A DNA stretch of 64,000 bases from Phytopseudomonas flavescens (GCF_900100535.1 NZ_FNDG01000024.1:27814-91813); one strand, 5' to 3'. Numbered from the stretch's first letter, positions 6,841-15,064 are shown. Program-made: numbers and translations. The notes: a model not told the origin generated them from the sequence alone.

Positions 6841-8450
6841 GGGATCTCTTTCACGTCGGCAGTGGAAAGGAGGGCGTCGGCCTGCAGCTCGGCGAACGCA
6901 TCGATCGGATTGAAGCGGATCTGCGCATTGATCGGTATCTGCCCGGCCAGGTCCAGATGGTGGCTGGCCACGGCGGCGATCACCGGGTAGCCGCCGGTCA
7001 GCGGATGGTCGGCAAGAAACAGCACCGGTTGGCCACTGGCAGGCACCTGAATGGCGCCGAGCGAGGTGCCTTCGCTGGGCAGCTCGTCAGGGTTGCAACG
7101 CTCCAGCGGCACCTCACCGGCGAGGCGAATGCCCACCCGATTGGATTGCGGGGTGACGCGCCATAGCTGGCTGCTCAGCCGTTCGATGGCGGCTTGGGTG
7201 AACCAGTCGCTGCGCGGGCCCATGACCACATCCAGGGTGATCACGTCGTTAGCGGTCGGTAGCGCGAAGGCGGGCGCTTCCTGCACCGATACGCTGCCGC
7301 CACCGCTGGTTTCGTTGAAGCCCAGCCGGTCGCCGGCAGCCAGGGCCGGGGGGCCGACCTGGGCCAGGGTGTCGGTGGCCAGGCTGCCCAGCACGGGCGC
7401 GACAGCGAAGCCGCCGCGAATCGCCAGGTAGCTGCGCAAACCCGCCTTGGGGGGACCCAGGCTGACGCGGTCGCCGTCTTCCAGTTCGATGGGCTGGTAA
7501 TTGTCAGGCTGCCACTGCAGGCCGCTGGCGGTGGTCACGGTCAGCGGCGTCTGCGCGCCGGTGACGGCGATGATGGTGCGTCCATGGCAGACGAAGCTCA
7601 GGCCGCCGAGCACCACTTCCAGGCCGGCGCTGGCGGAGTCGTTGCCCACGGCGCGATTGGCCGCGCGCAGGGCGCCACGATCCAGCGCGCCGGACATCGA
7701 CACGCCCTGGTCGGTGTGACCGGCGCGGCCGAGATCCTGCAGCACGCTCTGCAGGCCGGGGGTGAGAATTTCCAGGTGGGCGCCGCTGCATGTTTCGCTG
7801 GCCGCGGGCTGTTCGTGCGCTGGCAGGCCGCCGGGCGGTAGTGGCCCGGCATCCGTGAAGCGCACCTTGTAGCCGGGGCGCAGCAGGGCCGGTTCGTCGC
7901 GCCCCAGATCCCACATCTGCAAGGGCGTGACGCCGATGATCTGCCAGCCGCCGGGGCTGGCTTTCGGGTAGATGCCACTGAAGTTGCCCGCCAGCGCCAC
8001 CGCACCAGCCGGGATGCGCGTGCGCGGGGTTGCTCGGCGCGGTACCTGAAAGCCCGCGCCCCCGGTGAGATAACCGAAGCCCGGCGCGAAGCCGCAGAAG
8101 GCGACCTCGTAGTCTGCGCTGGTATGGCGGCTGACTACTTCTTCACGGCTGATGCCCAACAAGCTGGCGACCTCGTCGAGATCCTCGCCGTTGTAATGCA
8201 CGGGGATCTCCACGCGGCGGCTTTCCCGCGTGCTGCGCTGGCTCAGGTCGCGGCGGGCGATGTGGTTGATCAGCACCTGCCGGTCGACAGCACTGGGTCG
8301 GTACTGGATCAGCAAGGTGCGCGCTGCCGGGACGATTTCTTCGATGCCGGCTATGGGGGTGGCCTGCAGCGAGTCGAACAGCGCCAGGGTTTCGTCCAGA
8401 TCGGCCAGTTCCACCAGCAACGCATCCAGATTGACGGGGAGAAAACGCAC
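6837..8450 (-). CDS. pxpBC: Fused 5-oxoprolinase subunits B and C (KipI/KipA type)
   Basis: 537 residues. The first about 225 residues are the PxpB/KipI domain (VEIPVHYNGEDLDEVA, FCGFAPGFGYLTGG, GWQIIGVTPLQMWD). From about residue 225 the PxpC/KipA domain follows (LEILTPGLQSVLQDLGRAGH, VTGAQTPLTV, FLADHPLTGGYPVIA). E. coli and B. subtilis carry these as two genes; here they are one chain. With PxpA they form the ATP-dependent 5-oxoprolinase that opens 5-oxo-L-proline to glutamate. It is located between DUF1445 and the biotin carboxylase, with four-base overlap to the latter. Confidence 0.9.
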   Translation of the reverse strand: MRFLPVNLDALLVELADLDETLALFDSLQATPIAGIEEIVPAARTLLIQYRPSAVDRQVLINHIARRDLSQRSTRESRRVEIPVHYNGEDLDEVASLLGISREEVVSRHTSADYEVAFCGFAPGFGYLTGGAGFQVPRRATPRTRIPAGAVALAGNFSGIYPKASPGGWQIIGVTPLQMWDLGRDEPALLRPGYKVRFTDAGPLPPGGLPAHEQPAASETCSGAHLEILTPGLQSVLQDLGRAGHTDQGVSMSGALDRGALRAANRAVGNDSASAGLEVVLGGLSFVCHGRTIIAVTGAQTPLTVTTASGLQWQPDNYQPIELEDGDRVSLGPPKAGLRSYLAIRGGFAVAPVLGSLATDTLAQVGPPALAAGDRLGFNETSGGGSVSVQEAPAFALPTANDVITLDVVMGPRSDWFTQAAIERLSSQLWRVTPQSNRVGIRLAGEVPLERCNPDELPSEGTSLGAIQVPASGQPVLFLADHPLTGGYPVIAAVASHHLDLAGQIPINAQIRFNPIDAFAELQADALLSTADVKEIP

Positions 8451-8459
8451 TGCAAGCTC

Positions 8460-9266
8460 CTACACGTGGTACGTGCTGTCGGGCACGTCGGTGATGAACA
8501 TATGGCCTGGCGAATGGGTAATCGCGAACGGCACGCCGGAAGCCATGACGGCCGCCTGGGGCGTGACGCCGCAGGCCCAGAACACGGGTATCTCACCTGC
8601 GTCGATACGCACGGGGTCGCCGAAATCCGGTTTCTGCAGGTCGGCGATACCCAGGCGTTGTGGCTCGCCGATATGCACCGGGGCGCCATGCACCGAGGGG
8701 TAGCGCCCGGAAATCCCGGCCGCTTCGGCGACGCGATCCGCCGGGATCGGCCGCATCGACACCACCATCTCACCGTGCAGACGGCCTGCGGGGCGGCAGG
8801 CGCGGTTGGTGCGGTACATCGGTACGTTGCAGCCATCGGCGATATGCCGTACTTCGATGCCGGCTTCCTGCAGGCCGGTTTCGAAGGTGAAGCTGCAGCC
8901 GATCAGAAAGGCCACCAGGTCCGGGTGCTCCGCCCAGGCTGCGCTCGCATCGCTGACCTCTTCGGCCAGCTTGCCGTCGCGCCAGATGCGGTACAGCGGA
9001 ATGTCGGTACGCAGGTCGGCGCCTTCGGCCAATACGGTACGCGGGCTGCCGGCGTCGCTGACGTCCAGCACCGGGCAGGCCTTCGGGTTGCGCTGGGCGT
9101 AGAGCAGGAAGTCGTAGGCCCAGTCGCGGGGCAGGGCGATCAGGTTGGCCTGGGTCATGCCGGGAGCGATACCGGCGGAGGGCGCGATCAGGCCGTTACG
9201 GTACCGAGCGCGGGCTTCGCGTGCGGCGGCGATGGCGGCCTGTCGGGCGCGTTGCAGGGCGTTCAT
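8460..9266 (-). CDS. DUF1445 putative hydro-lyase (D-glutamate cyclase-like)
   Basis: 268 residues, full length for the DUF1445 family (B. subtilis YcsI). Recognisable segments are GIAPGMTQANLIALP near the N-terminus, FLIGCSFTFETGL in the middle and ITHSPGHMFITDVPD at the C-terminus. The mammalian D-glutamate cyclase, which forms 5-oxo-D-proline, contains a homologous domain, so a role feeding or recycling 5-oxoproline fits the neighbours. Start overlaps the pxpA stop (ATGA), which supports translational coupling. Confidence 0.85.
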   Translation of the reverse strand: MNALQRARQAAIAAAREARARYRNGLIAPSAGIAPGMTQANLIALPRDWAYDFLLYAQRNPKACPVLDVSDAGSPRTVLAEGADLRTDIPLYRIWRDGKLAEEVSDASAAWAEHPDLVAFLIGCSFTFETGLQEAGIEVRHIADGCNVPMYRTNRACRPAGRLHGEMVVSMRPIPADRVAEAAGISGRYPSVHGAPVHIGEPQRLGIADLQKPDFGDPVRIDAGEIPVFWACGVTPQAAVMASGVPFAITHSPGHMFITDVPDSTYHV

Positions 9267-10033
9267 CGGGCGGCTCCGGCAAAGGATTGCAGGGCCACGC
9301 CGGACTTCTCCAGCAGCTGGCGGACCTCGAGGGCCATCTGAATGGCGCCGGGGCTGTCGCCATGCACGCAGATGGAATCGGCCTCGATCCGCGTCAGGCT
9401 ACCGTCGATGGCTTCTATGCTGCCGTCTTCGACCAGACGCAGCATGCGCTGCGCGACGTTCTCTGCATCGTGCAGCACGGCGCCCGGCTCACGGCGTGAC
9501 ACCAGGGTGCCTTGCGGGGTGTAGGCACGGTCGGCGAAAGCTTCGGCAACGCAGGTCAGGCCTTCGCCCCGAGCCAGATCGACCAGGCTGGAACCGGCCA
9601 GGGCGACCAGCACCAGGCTGGGGTCGACGACGCGTATCGCCTCGATCACCGCCAGGGCCTGGCGCTGGTCATGGGCAATGGTGTTGTACAGCGCACCATG
9701 GGGCTTCACGTAGCGCACCGACGTGCCGGCGGCATGGGCCAGCGCCTGCAGTGCGCCGATCTGGTAGATCACATCGGCGGTCAGTTCGTCACTGGCCACG
9801 TCCATGTTGCGGCGGCCAAAACCGACCAGGTCCGGATAGGCCACGTGGGCGCCGATGGTCACGCCCTTGGCCGTGGCGGCTTTCAGGGTGCGCAGGATGC
9901 CGGCCGGGTCGCCAGCGTGAAAACCGCAGGCGACGTTGGCGCTGGTCACGATGTCGAGCATTGCGGCATCGTCGCCCATGCGCCACTGGCCAAAGCTTTC
10001 GCCCAGGTCGCTGTTGAGGTCGATGTTCGGCAT
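9263..10033 (-). CDS. pxpA: 5-oxoprolinase subunit A (LamB/YcsF family)
   Basis: 256 residues. MPNIDLNSDLGESFG at the start, ANVACGFHAGDP, and VRYVKPHGALYN are LamB/YcsF signatures. The family has a deacetylase-like TIM-barrel fold and is subunit A of 5-oxoprolinase, acting on the activated 5-oxoproline intermediate. It is encoded just after the transporter and just before DUF1445, the same gene set as B. subtilis ycsF-ycsG-ycsI-kipI-kipA. Confidence 0.93.
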   Translation of the reverse strand: MPNIDLNSDLGESFGQWRMGDDAAMLDIVTSANVACGFHAGDPAGILRTLKAATAKGVTIGAHVAYPDLVGFGRRNMDVASDELTADVIYQIGALQALAHAAGTSVRYVKPHGALYNTIAHDQRQALAVIEAIRVVDPSLVLVALAGSSLVDLARGEGLTCVAEAFADRAYTPQGTLVSRREPGAVLHDAENVAQRMLRLVEDGSIEAIDGSLTRIEADSICVHGDSPGAIQMALEVRQLLEKSGVALQSFAGAAR

Positions 10034-10049
10034 GTCGGGTCTCCTTGAG

Positions 10050-11285
10050 TCAGGCCACGTTGAGGAAAGCGAAGATCGGGACGACCGATTTGGCCGCCAT
10101 GTACCAAGTCAATGCGCAGGTCAGCGCACCGAGTACCAGCAGCCAGCGCGGGTAGTGGTAGCCCTCCATGAGGTCGGAGCGGCACCAGCCCACGTAGATG
10201 AAAATGCTCAGGCCGATCGGCAGGATCAGGCCGTTGAAGCCGCCTGCGAAGACCAGCAGGGCGGCAGGTGGTGTACCGAGCATCAGGTAGACGCCCAAGG
10301 ATAGGGCGATGAATGCCACGGTCGCCAGGTTGCGGCCGCGCTCGTCGATGGATTGGTTGAAGATGGTGATGAAGGACATCGAGGTGTAGGCCGCACCGAT
10401 CACGCTGGTGATGCCCGCTGCCCAGAGGATCAGGCCGAAGGCACGCAGCCCGAATTCACCCGCTGCGGCCTGGAAGGCCTGACCCGCCGGGTTGGCGCCC
10501 TGGCCCGAGGTATCGATGACCACGCCACTGGCGACGACGCCAAGAATGGCCAGGAACAGGATGTAGCGCATCACCCCGGTGACCATGATGCCGCTCAGTG
10601 CAGCCTTGGATACCTCGTTGATGTTTTCCACGCCGACCGTGCCACGATCCAGCAGGCGGTGGGCGCCCGCGTAGGTGATGTAGCCGCCGACCGTGCCGCC
10701 TACGATGGTGGTGATGGTCGCGAAGTTGATTTCGTCCGGCCATACCGTCTGGCGCAGCGCCTCACCGAGCGGCGGGTTGGAAGCGAAGGTCACGAAAAGG
10801 GTCAGGGCGATCATCATCACCCCCAGTACCACCATGATCCGGTCCACGGCGATGCCGGCGCGGTGCGACATGAAGATGCCGATGGCCACCAGGGCACTGA
10901 GTGCGCCGCCCCATTTGGTATCCAGGCCCATCAGTGCGTTGAGGCCCAGACCCGAGCCTGCGATGTTGCCGATATTGAAGACCAGCCCGCCAGAGATCAC
11001 CAGCACCGCCAGCAGATAGCCACTGCCGGGAATCGCCGCGTTGGCGATGTCCGACGCGCGCATGCGGGTCAGGGTGACGATGCGCCAGACGTTCAGTTGC
11101 ACCACGAAGTCGATGAGGATCGAGGCCAGGATACCGAACGCGAACGCTGCACCCATGTTCGCCGTGAAGGTAGCGGTCTGGGTGATGAAGCCAGGGCCGA
11201 TGGCCGAGGTCGCCATCAGGAAGATGGCCGCTATCAGGGAGGAACGACGTGAGCGGGCGAAGTCGCCGGTGGTCTGGGCCTGCAT
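10050..11285 (-). CDS. NRAMP-family transporter without the metal-binding motifs
   Basis: 411 residues with about eleven hydrophobic helices in an NRAMP-like pattern. The start at 11285 (MQAQTTGDF) has AGGAG seven bases upstream and is preferred over 11330. Canonical Mn/Fe NRAMPs have DPGN in helix 1 and MPH in helix 6; here the helix 1 region reads GPGFITQTATFTAN and the helix 6 region GGTVGGYITYAGAHR, so both metal-ligand motifs are absent. It heads the Pxp operon, as YcsG accompanies YcsF/KipIA in B. subtilis. The likely cargo is therefore an organic compound such as 5-oxoproline rather than a metal; that substrate is inference. Confidence 0.85.
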   Translation of the reverse strand: MQAQTTGDFARSRRSSLIAAIFLMATSAIGPGFITQTATFTANMGAAFAFGILASILIDFVVQLNVWRIVTLTRMRASDIANAAIPGSGYLLAVLVISGGLVFNIGNIAGSGLGLNALMGLDTKWGGALSALVAIGIFMSHRAGIAVDRIMVVLGVMMIALTLFVTFASNPPLGEALRQTVWPDEINFATITTIVGGTVGGYITYAGAHRLLDRGTVGVENINEVSKAALSGIMVTGVMRYILFLAILGVVASGVVIDTSGQGANPAGQAFQAAAGEFGLRAFGLILWAAGITSVIGAAYTSMSFITIFNQSIDERGRNLATVAFIALSLGVYLMLGTPPAALLVFAGGFNGLILPIGLSIFIYVGWCRSDLMEGYHYPRWLLVLGALTCALTWYMAAKSVVPIFAFLNVA

Positions 11286-11382
11286 GGAACACTCCTGGTG
11301 GCTGGGTGACGTATGCAGGTTGTCAGGCAATCAGCGTGCCAAATGACAGTCTGTGCGCTGTAATTGTTGATTTTATTTGCTT

Positions 11383-11399
11383 TTATTGTTCAACAATAA
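11383..11399. promoter_or_regulatory. Perfect 17-base palindrome, candidate GntR operator
   Basis: TTATTGTTCAACAATAA is an 8-1-8 perfect inverted repeat in the AT-rich region between the divergent NRAMP and gntR genes. FadR-type GntR proteins bind short palindromes of this kind; the position suits control of both genes. Confidence 0.55.
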
Positions 11400-11557
11400 T
11401 TATTTGATTGATGATCTATCTGCACCTTTTTGTTACCTCTTTACTCCGTAGTGATTCGCCATGGTGCGCCAGGTGACACTGTAGCCTCTTGCCTGAAGCG
11501 CGCCGCTCGGAGACCATCGTTGCTCTTCGGCTCTGCTTCGTTTGCGTGGAGCCGCCA

Positions 11558-12238
11558 ATGCTCGGTGGACCGGTGATGAACAAAGACGTGCCTGACAACC
11601 CGCGAACGCTTGGCGAAACCGTGACCGCGGAAATTCGTCGCAAGCTGGTCGATGGCGAGCTGGTGCCTGGGCAACGGCTTTCCGAGGCGGCGCTGAGCGA
11701 AAGCCTGGATATTTCCCGCAACACCCTGCGCGAGGCTTTTCGGGTGCTGACCCAGGAAGGGTTGCTCAAGCATGAACCGAATCGCGGGGTGTTCGTGTCG
11801 GTGCCGGACATGGCGTCGATCATCGAAATCTACCGGGCGCGTCGATTCATCGAGTGCCAGGCCCTGGTACAGGCCTACCCCAAGCATCCGGCGGTCAAGC
11901 GCATGCGCGAAGCGGTGGCCTCGGCACAGCGCAGCGCCGAAGTGCCTGACTGGGGCGCGGTAGGCACGGCCAACATGGCCTTTCATGCCGCCATCGTCGA
12001 ACTCGCCGATAGTCAGCGGCTGAACACCTTCTATGGGCACCTGTCCGCCGAGTTGCGCCTGGTGTTCGGCCTGCTCAACGACGCCGAATTCCTGCATGCG
12101 CCCTACATCGAGATGAATGCGGCGATTCTCGAGCGCCTGGAAGCGGGGCGGCCAGAGGAGGCGGCCAAAGCGCTGGACAGCTACCTGGTGCAATCCGAGC
12201 GCACCATCCTGGCGGCTTATGCGCGGCGTGGCGCCTGA
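11558..12238 (+). CDS. GntR/FadR-family transcriptional regulator (FCD domain)
   Basis: 226 residues from the chosen ATG at 11558, which has GGAG six bases upstream; 11576 is an alternative. The N-terminal winged helix has LVPGQRLSEAALSESLDISRN and the recognition helix TLREAFRVLTQEG; from about residue 90 an FCD all-helical ligand domain follows (NMAFHAAIVELAD). Divergent transcription from the Pxp operon suggests it controls that operon in response to a small acid, perhaps 5-oxoproline. In B. subtilis the analogous cluster uses an IclR regulator (KipR). The gene ends two bases before the convergent prtN-like gene. Confidence 0.88.
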   Translation: MLGGPVMNKDVPDNPRTLGETVTAEIRRKLVDGELVPGQRLSEAALSESLDISRNTLREAFRVLTQEGLLKHEPNRGVFVSVPDMASIIEIYRARRFIECQALVQAYPKHPAVKRMREAVASAQRSAEVPDWGAVGTANMAFHAAIVELADSQRLNTFYGHLSAELRLVFGLLNDAEFLHAPYIEMNAAILERLEAGRPEEAAKALDSYLVQSERTILAAYARRGA

Positions 12239-12240
12239 GA

Positions 12241-12552
12241 TCAGTCGACCGTGTAGCTGCCTCGATCCTCCGCGCACAAGCTGCCGCTACTGTTGGCGGC
12301 GGTCGCGCAGTTGTCGATGTAGGTCGCCAGGTGATGCAGTTCGATGAACTTGGGCGCCTTGGCGCTGCTGTCCAGGGTGGTCACCGGCAGGTTCAGGCGC
12401 CCCGAGGTGATGGCGCGGATGAAGTTGTCCGGACTCAGGTGGCGAAAGTAAACCGTGCGGACCCGGTCGATGGGCACCAGCACGTCGCCGTGGATGCGGA
12501 AAAGTAGCTCCAGCGTCTGTAGCGGCACTGGCTGCTCAGGCTGAGTGTTCAT
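12241..12552 (-). CDS. PrtN-like pyocin activator, copy 1
   Basis: 103 residues. LELLFRIHGDVLVPIDRV, YFRHLSPDNFIRAI and LPVTTLDSSAKAPKF followed by HLATYID match the PyocinActivator (PrtN) family, small DNA-binding activators of pyocin genes. It is a clear paralogue of the gene at 17634, sharing the blocks LLFR..GDVL.P, YFR.L..DNF.RA and TLDSSAKAPKFI. It lies downstream of the PrtR-like repressor on the same strand, 52 bases away. In P. aeruginosa PrtN is held down by PrtR until DNA damage. It marks the left end of the tailocin island; only two bases separate it from gntR. Confidence 0.85.
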   Translation of the reverse strand: MNTQPEQPVPLQTLELLFRIHGDVLVPIDRVRTVYFRHLSPDNFIRAITSGRLNLPVTTLDSSAKAPKFIELHHLATYIDNCATAANSSGSLCAEDRGSYTVD

Positions 12553-12604
12553 GGCAAGGCTCGATGTGGGTAATGACGCTCGTTCCGGTTGACAGGTCGG
12601 GTGA

Positions 12605-13267
12605 TCATTCTTCGGCGAAGCGCGACGACTTGAGAATGCCGCCCACCAGGTGGATCTTGCTGACTCCGGCCTGCGGTATGTGGAGGGGCGGGTGGTTCTG
12701 GTTGACGCTGTCGAAGCGGTACACACCGTCGCGCAGGTAGATGTACTCCTTGATCATCGTCTGCCCGTCCGAGGTGCGCACCATCACTTCATCGCCCGTG
12801 TGGAAGGCCTTGTTCGGTTCGATCAACACGTACTCGCCGTTCTTGATCCGCGGGTGCATGCTGTCGCCGCTCACCCGCAGGCCATAGGCGTTGGGGTCGT
12901 CGCTGTGGATACGCAGGTAGCCGTCGCCATGGCCGACGGGAAAGTCGATTTCCTCGAAATACCCATGGGTGCCCAGTTGCGCATGCCCCACCACCGGCAC
13001 CGTGCCGCCGCGGGCGTGGCCCACGTCCAGGGTGTCTGCCCGTGGCGCGAGTGCCGAGGGCAGCGCGTCGCCACCTGCCAGCTCGGCGAGGCTCACCCCC
13101 AGTGCTGGCGCGAGCAGCAGCAGGTCCGCGAGGCTGGGCTCGCGCAAGTCACTTTCGTAGTTGCCGATGCGCGACTGGGATGACCAGCCGCACGCTTCGG
13201 CCAGCGCTTGCTGGCTGAGCCCCATGCCTTTACGCAGGTGCTTGATGCGTTTGCCGAGGGTTTCCAT
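12605..13267 (-). CDS. PrtR/CI-like repressor with S24 peptidase domain, copy 1
   Basis: 220 residues. An N-terminal Xre-type HTH (LRKGMGLSQQALAEACGWSS, residues 13-32) is joined to a LexA-like S24 domain. The catalytic Ser is in VSGDSMHPRI and the Lys in GQTMIKEY. The segment where cleavable repressors carry Ala-Gly reads HAQLGTHG, so RecA-stimulated autocleavage is uncertain. It is the likely master repressor of cassette 1, by analogy with PrtR of P. aeruginosa. It is transcribed away from the Q-like gene, and the intervening region holds candidate operators. Confidence 0.88.
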   Translation of the reverse strand: METLGKRIKHLRKGMGLSQQALAEACGWSSQSRIGNYESDLREPSLADLLLLAPALGVSLAELAGGDALPSALAPRADTLDVGHARGGTVPVVGHAQLGTHGYFEEIDFPVGHGDGYLRIHSDDPNAYGLRVSGDSMHPRIKNGEYVLIEPNKAFHTGDEVMVRTSDGQTMIKEYIYLRDGVYRFDSVNQNHPPLHIPQAGVSKIHLVGGILKSSRFAEE

Positions 13268-13280
13268 GGTGACGCTCCGT

Positions 13281-13342
13281 TAATCACGATGTGAAATACT
13301 TATAGCGTAAACCCACCTTGAATAAAACACGGTTTGTGATTA
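13281..13342. promoter_or_regulatory. Candidate operator region of cassette 1 repressor
   Basis: TAATCAC at 13281-13287 and its inverse GTGATTA at 13336-13342 flank the divergent start region; the first is part of ATCACGATGTGAAAT with a perfect TCAC-GAT-GTGA dyad. Placement just upstream of the repressor gene suits autoregulation and control of the rightward early transcript. Confidence 0.45.
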
Positions 13343-13455
13343 TTTTCAGGGTGTCGGTTACCGCAAAGGCCGGTACCGTCCTTCAACCCGTCGGGCGTCA
13401 TGAGCGTCAGGGGCCGAGCCGTTATCGCCACCGGCAGGGTGGCAGGAGGAGCGTG

Positions 13456-13812
13456 GTGATTTCCTATATCGACGAGGCATTGCAGCTGTGGGCCGATGAG
13501 CGCCGAGCCGGCGACAACGATGCTGTTTCACTGGGCTGCAACGTCATCGCCTCGCTGATGGCGTCCCAGGGTGTGCTCTACCGTGGCTCGCCGGGTAGCC
13601 GTGTGCTGCTCGACAGAGCGGCGGAGATCGAATGGATCGTCGGCAAGCACCTGTCGCCGGAGCTGCGACAGGTGGTCATCGAGCAGTATTGTGCTGGCTC
13701 GTTGCCGAGTCATAAGTGGTCAGCCTGTGGCTGCAGTCGCTCACAGTTCTATCGGCGCCTGGGGAAGGCGCACACGATCATCCACTCTCAACTCCTGAAG
13801 CGCGCCGCCTGA
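13456..13812 (+). CDS. Q-like putative late-gene antiterminator, copy 1
   Basis: 118 residues from a GTG at 13456, placed six bases after AGGAGG. It is paralogous to the gene at 20814: both share LW..E, a V..RG..GSR block, RQVVIEQY or LVLREHY, and a C-terminal ACGCSRSQFYRRLGKAH segment that resembles a sigma region 4-type helix-turn-helix. I do not recognise the family with certainty. The call as an antiterminator rests on context: 200-300 bases downstream of both copies lies a near-consensus promoter followed within about 50 bases by an intrinsic terminator and then the lysis genes, the lambda Q-pR'-tR' arrangement. Confidence 0.6.
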   Translation: MISYIDEALQLWADERRAGDNDAVSLGCNVIASLMASQGVLYRGSPGSRVLLDRAAEIEWIVGKHLSPELRQVVIEQYCAGSLPSHKWSACGCSRSQFYRRLGKAHTIIHSQLLKRAA

Positions 13813-13975
13813 GCGCGCGTCTCATTTCTGCGCCTGCCGATTCTCCAGCCTGCAGCGCCGCCCGGCGCACGTTTTCCCTCCTGACACCTGGATGTCCTGG
13901 CGACACGCTTCGATCACCGTGTCGGCCAGTGCGTACGCCCCTGTTTCGTGGGGCTGCGCTTACCAGACCCGATCG

Positions 13976-14050
13976 TGTCCGTTTTTTTTCGGCGGGTCTC
14001 CGCTGATGGCGGGCGGTGTGTTGTGACACCGGGAATCGGGGGATATAAAT
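13976..14050 (+). promoter_or_regulatory. Late promoter of cassette 1 with conserved upstream element
   Basis: TTGTGA (14021-14026), 17-base spacer, TATAAAT (14044-14050). Upstream, 13976-14007 is a 32-base element starting TGTCCGTTTTTT and ending TCCGCTGAT that matches the cassette 2 element (21471-21502) at 27 of 32 positions without gaps. It could be a PrtN-binding or Q-binding site. Confidence 0.7.
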
Positions 14051-14091
14051 TCATCAACGTCAACGAGCTGGGCCCGTCGCCAGCTTGGCGG

Positions 14092-14118
14092 AGCCCGGCC
14101 GGCACGGCCGGGCTTTTT
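14092..14118 (+). terminator. Early terminator just after the cassette 1 late promoter
   Basis: GCCCGGCCG-gca-CGGCCGGGC followed by TTTTT, about 35-60 bases after the predicted transcript start and 270 bases before the first lysis gene. As in lambda tR', it should block late transcription unless antiterminated. The rest of 14119-14385 shows no gene. Confidence 0.85.
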
Positions 14119-14385
14119 GTTGCCAGCCCTCTGGCGGGCATCCTGCGGGGCGCCGCAAACGGCGTCAAAGATCGTGCACGGCGACTCTTCGTTGCCGTCA
14201 TCGACTGACCTGATCGGGCAATTCGTGACCCAGAGCCGCGCACGCGCGCGGGCCTCTTTCTTCCGTCCGCAGCGAGACTCGCGACTGTCCTCAGGCAGGC
14301 ATGAGCCGGTTGCCGTGGCTTCCAATAACAACCCTGTAGATCGGGGACGTCGTCGTGGCCGTTGGCCACGGGGAGGATTTTGATA

Positions 14386-14745
14386 ATGAGCGAGCCCGTA
14401 AGCGTGTTGATAGCCGGCACCTTGGGCGTCGACCTGCCCACCATGCTGAATGGCATCAACGGAGAGGCGGCGGTAGGCGCCTTGTTTGGAGCACTGGTGT
14501 ACTTCACCACCACACACGAGTTGCCGCTATGGAACCGCCTGGCCTTCTTCTTGACCTCATTCGTGATGGGCTACCTGTTCACGCCGGCGATCGTCGATTT
14601 CGAACTGTATGGCATGCGTCCTTTTGCCTATTCCGGGCCGGCGGGATTCGCCGGAGCGGGGCTGGTGGTGACGATCATGCTGGCGGCAATCAAGCGTCGC
14701 GGGGCTCCACCCGGGGTCGGCACGCGGGGAGGCAACGATGATTAG
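14386..14745 (+). CDS. Putative holin, copy 1
   Basis: 119 residues with a Gly/Ala-rich first half, a central hydrophobic helix (LAFFLTSFVMGYLFTPAIV) and a last helix (GLVVTIMLAAI) before a charged tail (KRR). It closely matches the copy at 21751 (FVMGYLF.PA, G.RPFAYSGPA.FA.A.LVVT). Holins oligomerise in the inner membrane and release endolysin at a set time. GGAGGA precedes the ATG. The next gene overlaps its end by eight bases, consistent with a two-component hole-forming pair. Confidence 0.72.
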   Translation: MSEPVSVLIAGTLGVDLPTMLNGINGEAAVGALFGALVYFTTTHELPLWNRLAFFLTSFVMGYLFTPAIVDFELYGMRPFAYSGPAGFAGAGLVVTIMLAAIKRRGAPPGVGTRGGNDD

Positions 14746-15064
14746 TGTCGTACTCACACACACGACGTTCTGCCTGTGTGGCGCCGTTTTCGTGCGCTTG
14801 TTCACCTACCGCCGGCAGGGTGCCCGGTTCAGGCGCGGCATGAGTTGCATGGCGATGCTGCTGATGGGCAGCTCGGGGTCGGCAATGCTACAGATCATGC
14901 TGGGCGACCTGAGGTTGCCGGCACAAGCGTGGTCGCTGGTGTTGCTGCTGGCGGTATTCGCCGTGGCGGTGTTTCGCTCGGGAGGCAACCTGGCCGGGGT
15001 CATCCGCGAGAGCCACCCCCAGGGCCCGCCGGTGCATGCCAGCCAGGACAATGAGCGAACCTGA
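14738..15064 (+). CDS. Second small lysis membrane protein (holin/antiholin-like), copy 1
   Basis: 108 residues, three hydrophobic segments: residues 4-22 (VVLTHTTFCLCGAVFVRLF), about 38-56 and about 66-82 (SLVLLLAVFAVAVF). It is paralogous to the gene at 22106 (FRRGMSC, GDL.LP..AW, GNLAGV). Small three-helix proteins of this type follow holins in Pseudomonas prophages and pyocin clusters and are annotated as class III-like holins. The eight-base overlap with the preceding gene shows they form one unit; which of the two is the holin and which the partner cannot be told from sequence. Confidence 0.65.
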   Translation: MISVVLTHTTFCLCGAVFVRLFTYRRQGARFRRGMSCMAMLLMGSSGSAMLQIMLGDLRLPAQAWSLVLLLAVFAVAVFRSGGNLAGVIRESHPQGPPVHASQDNERT

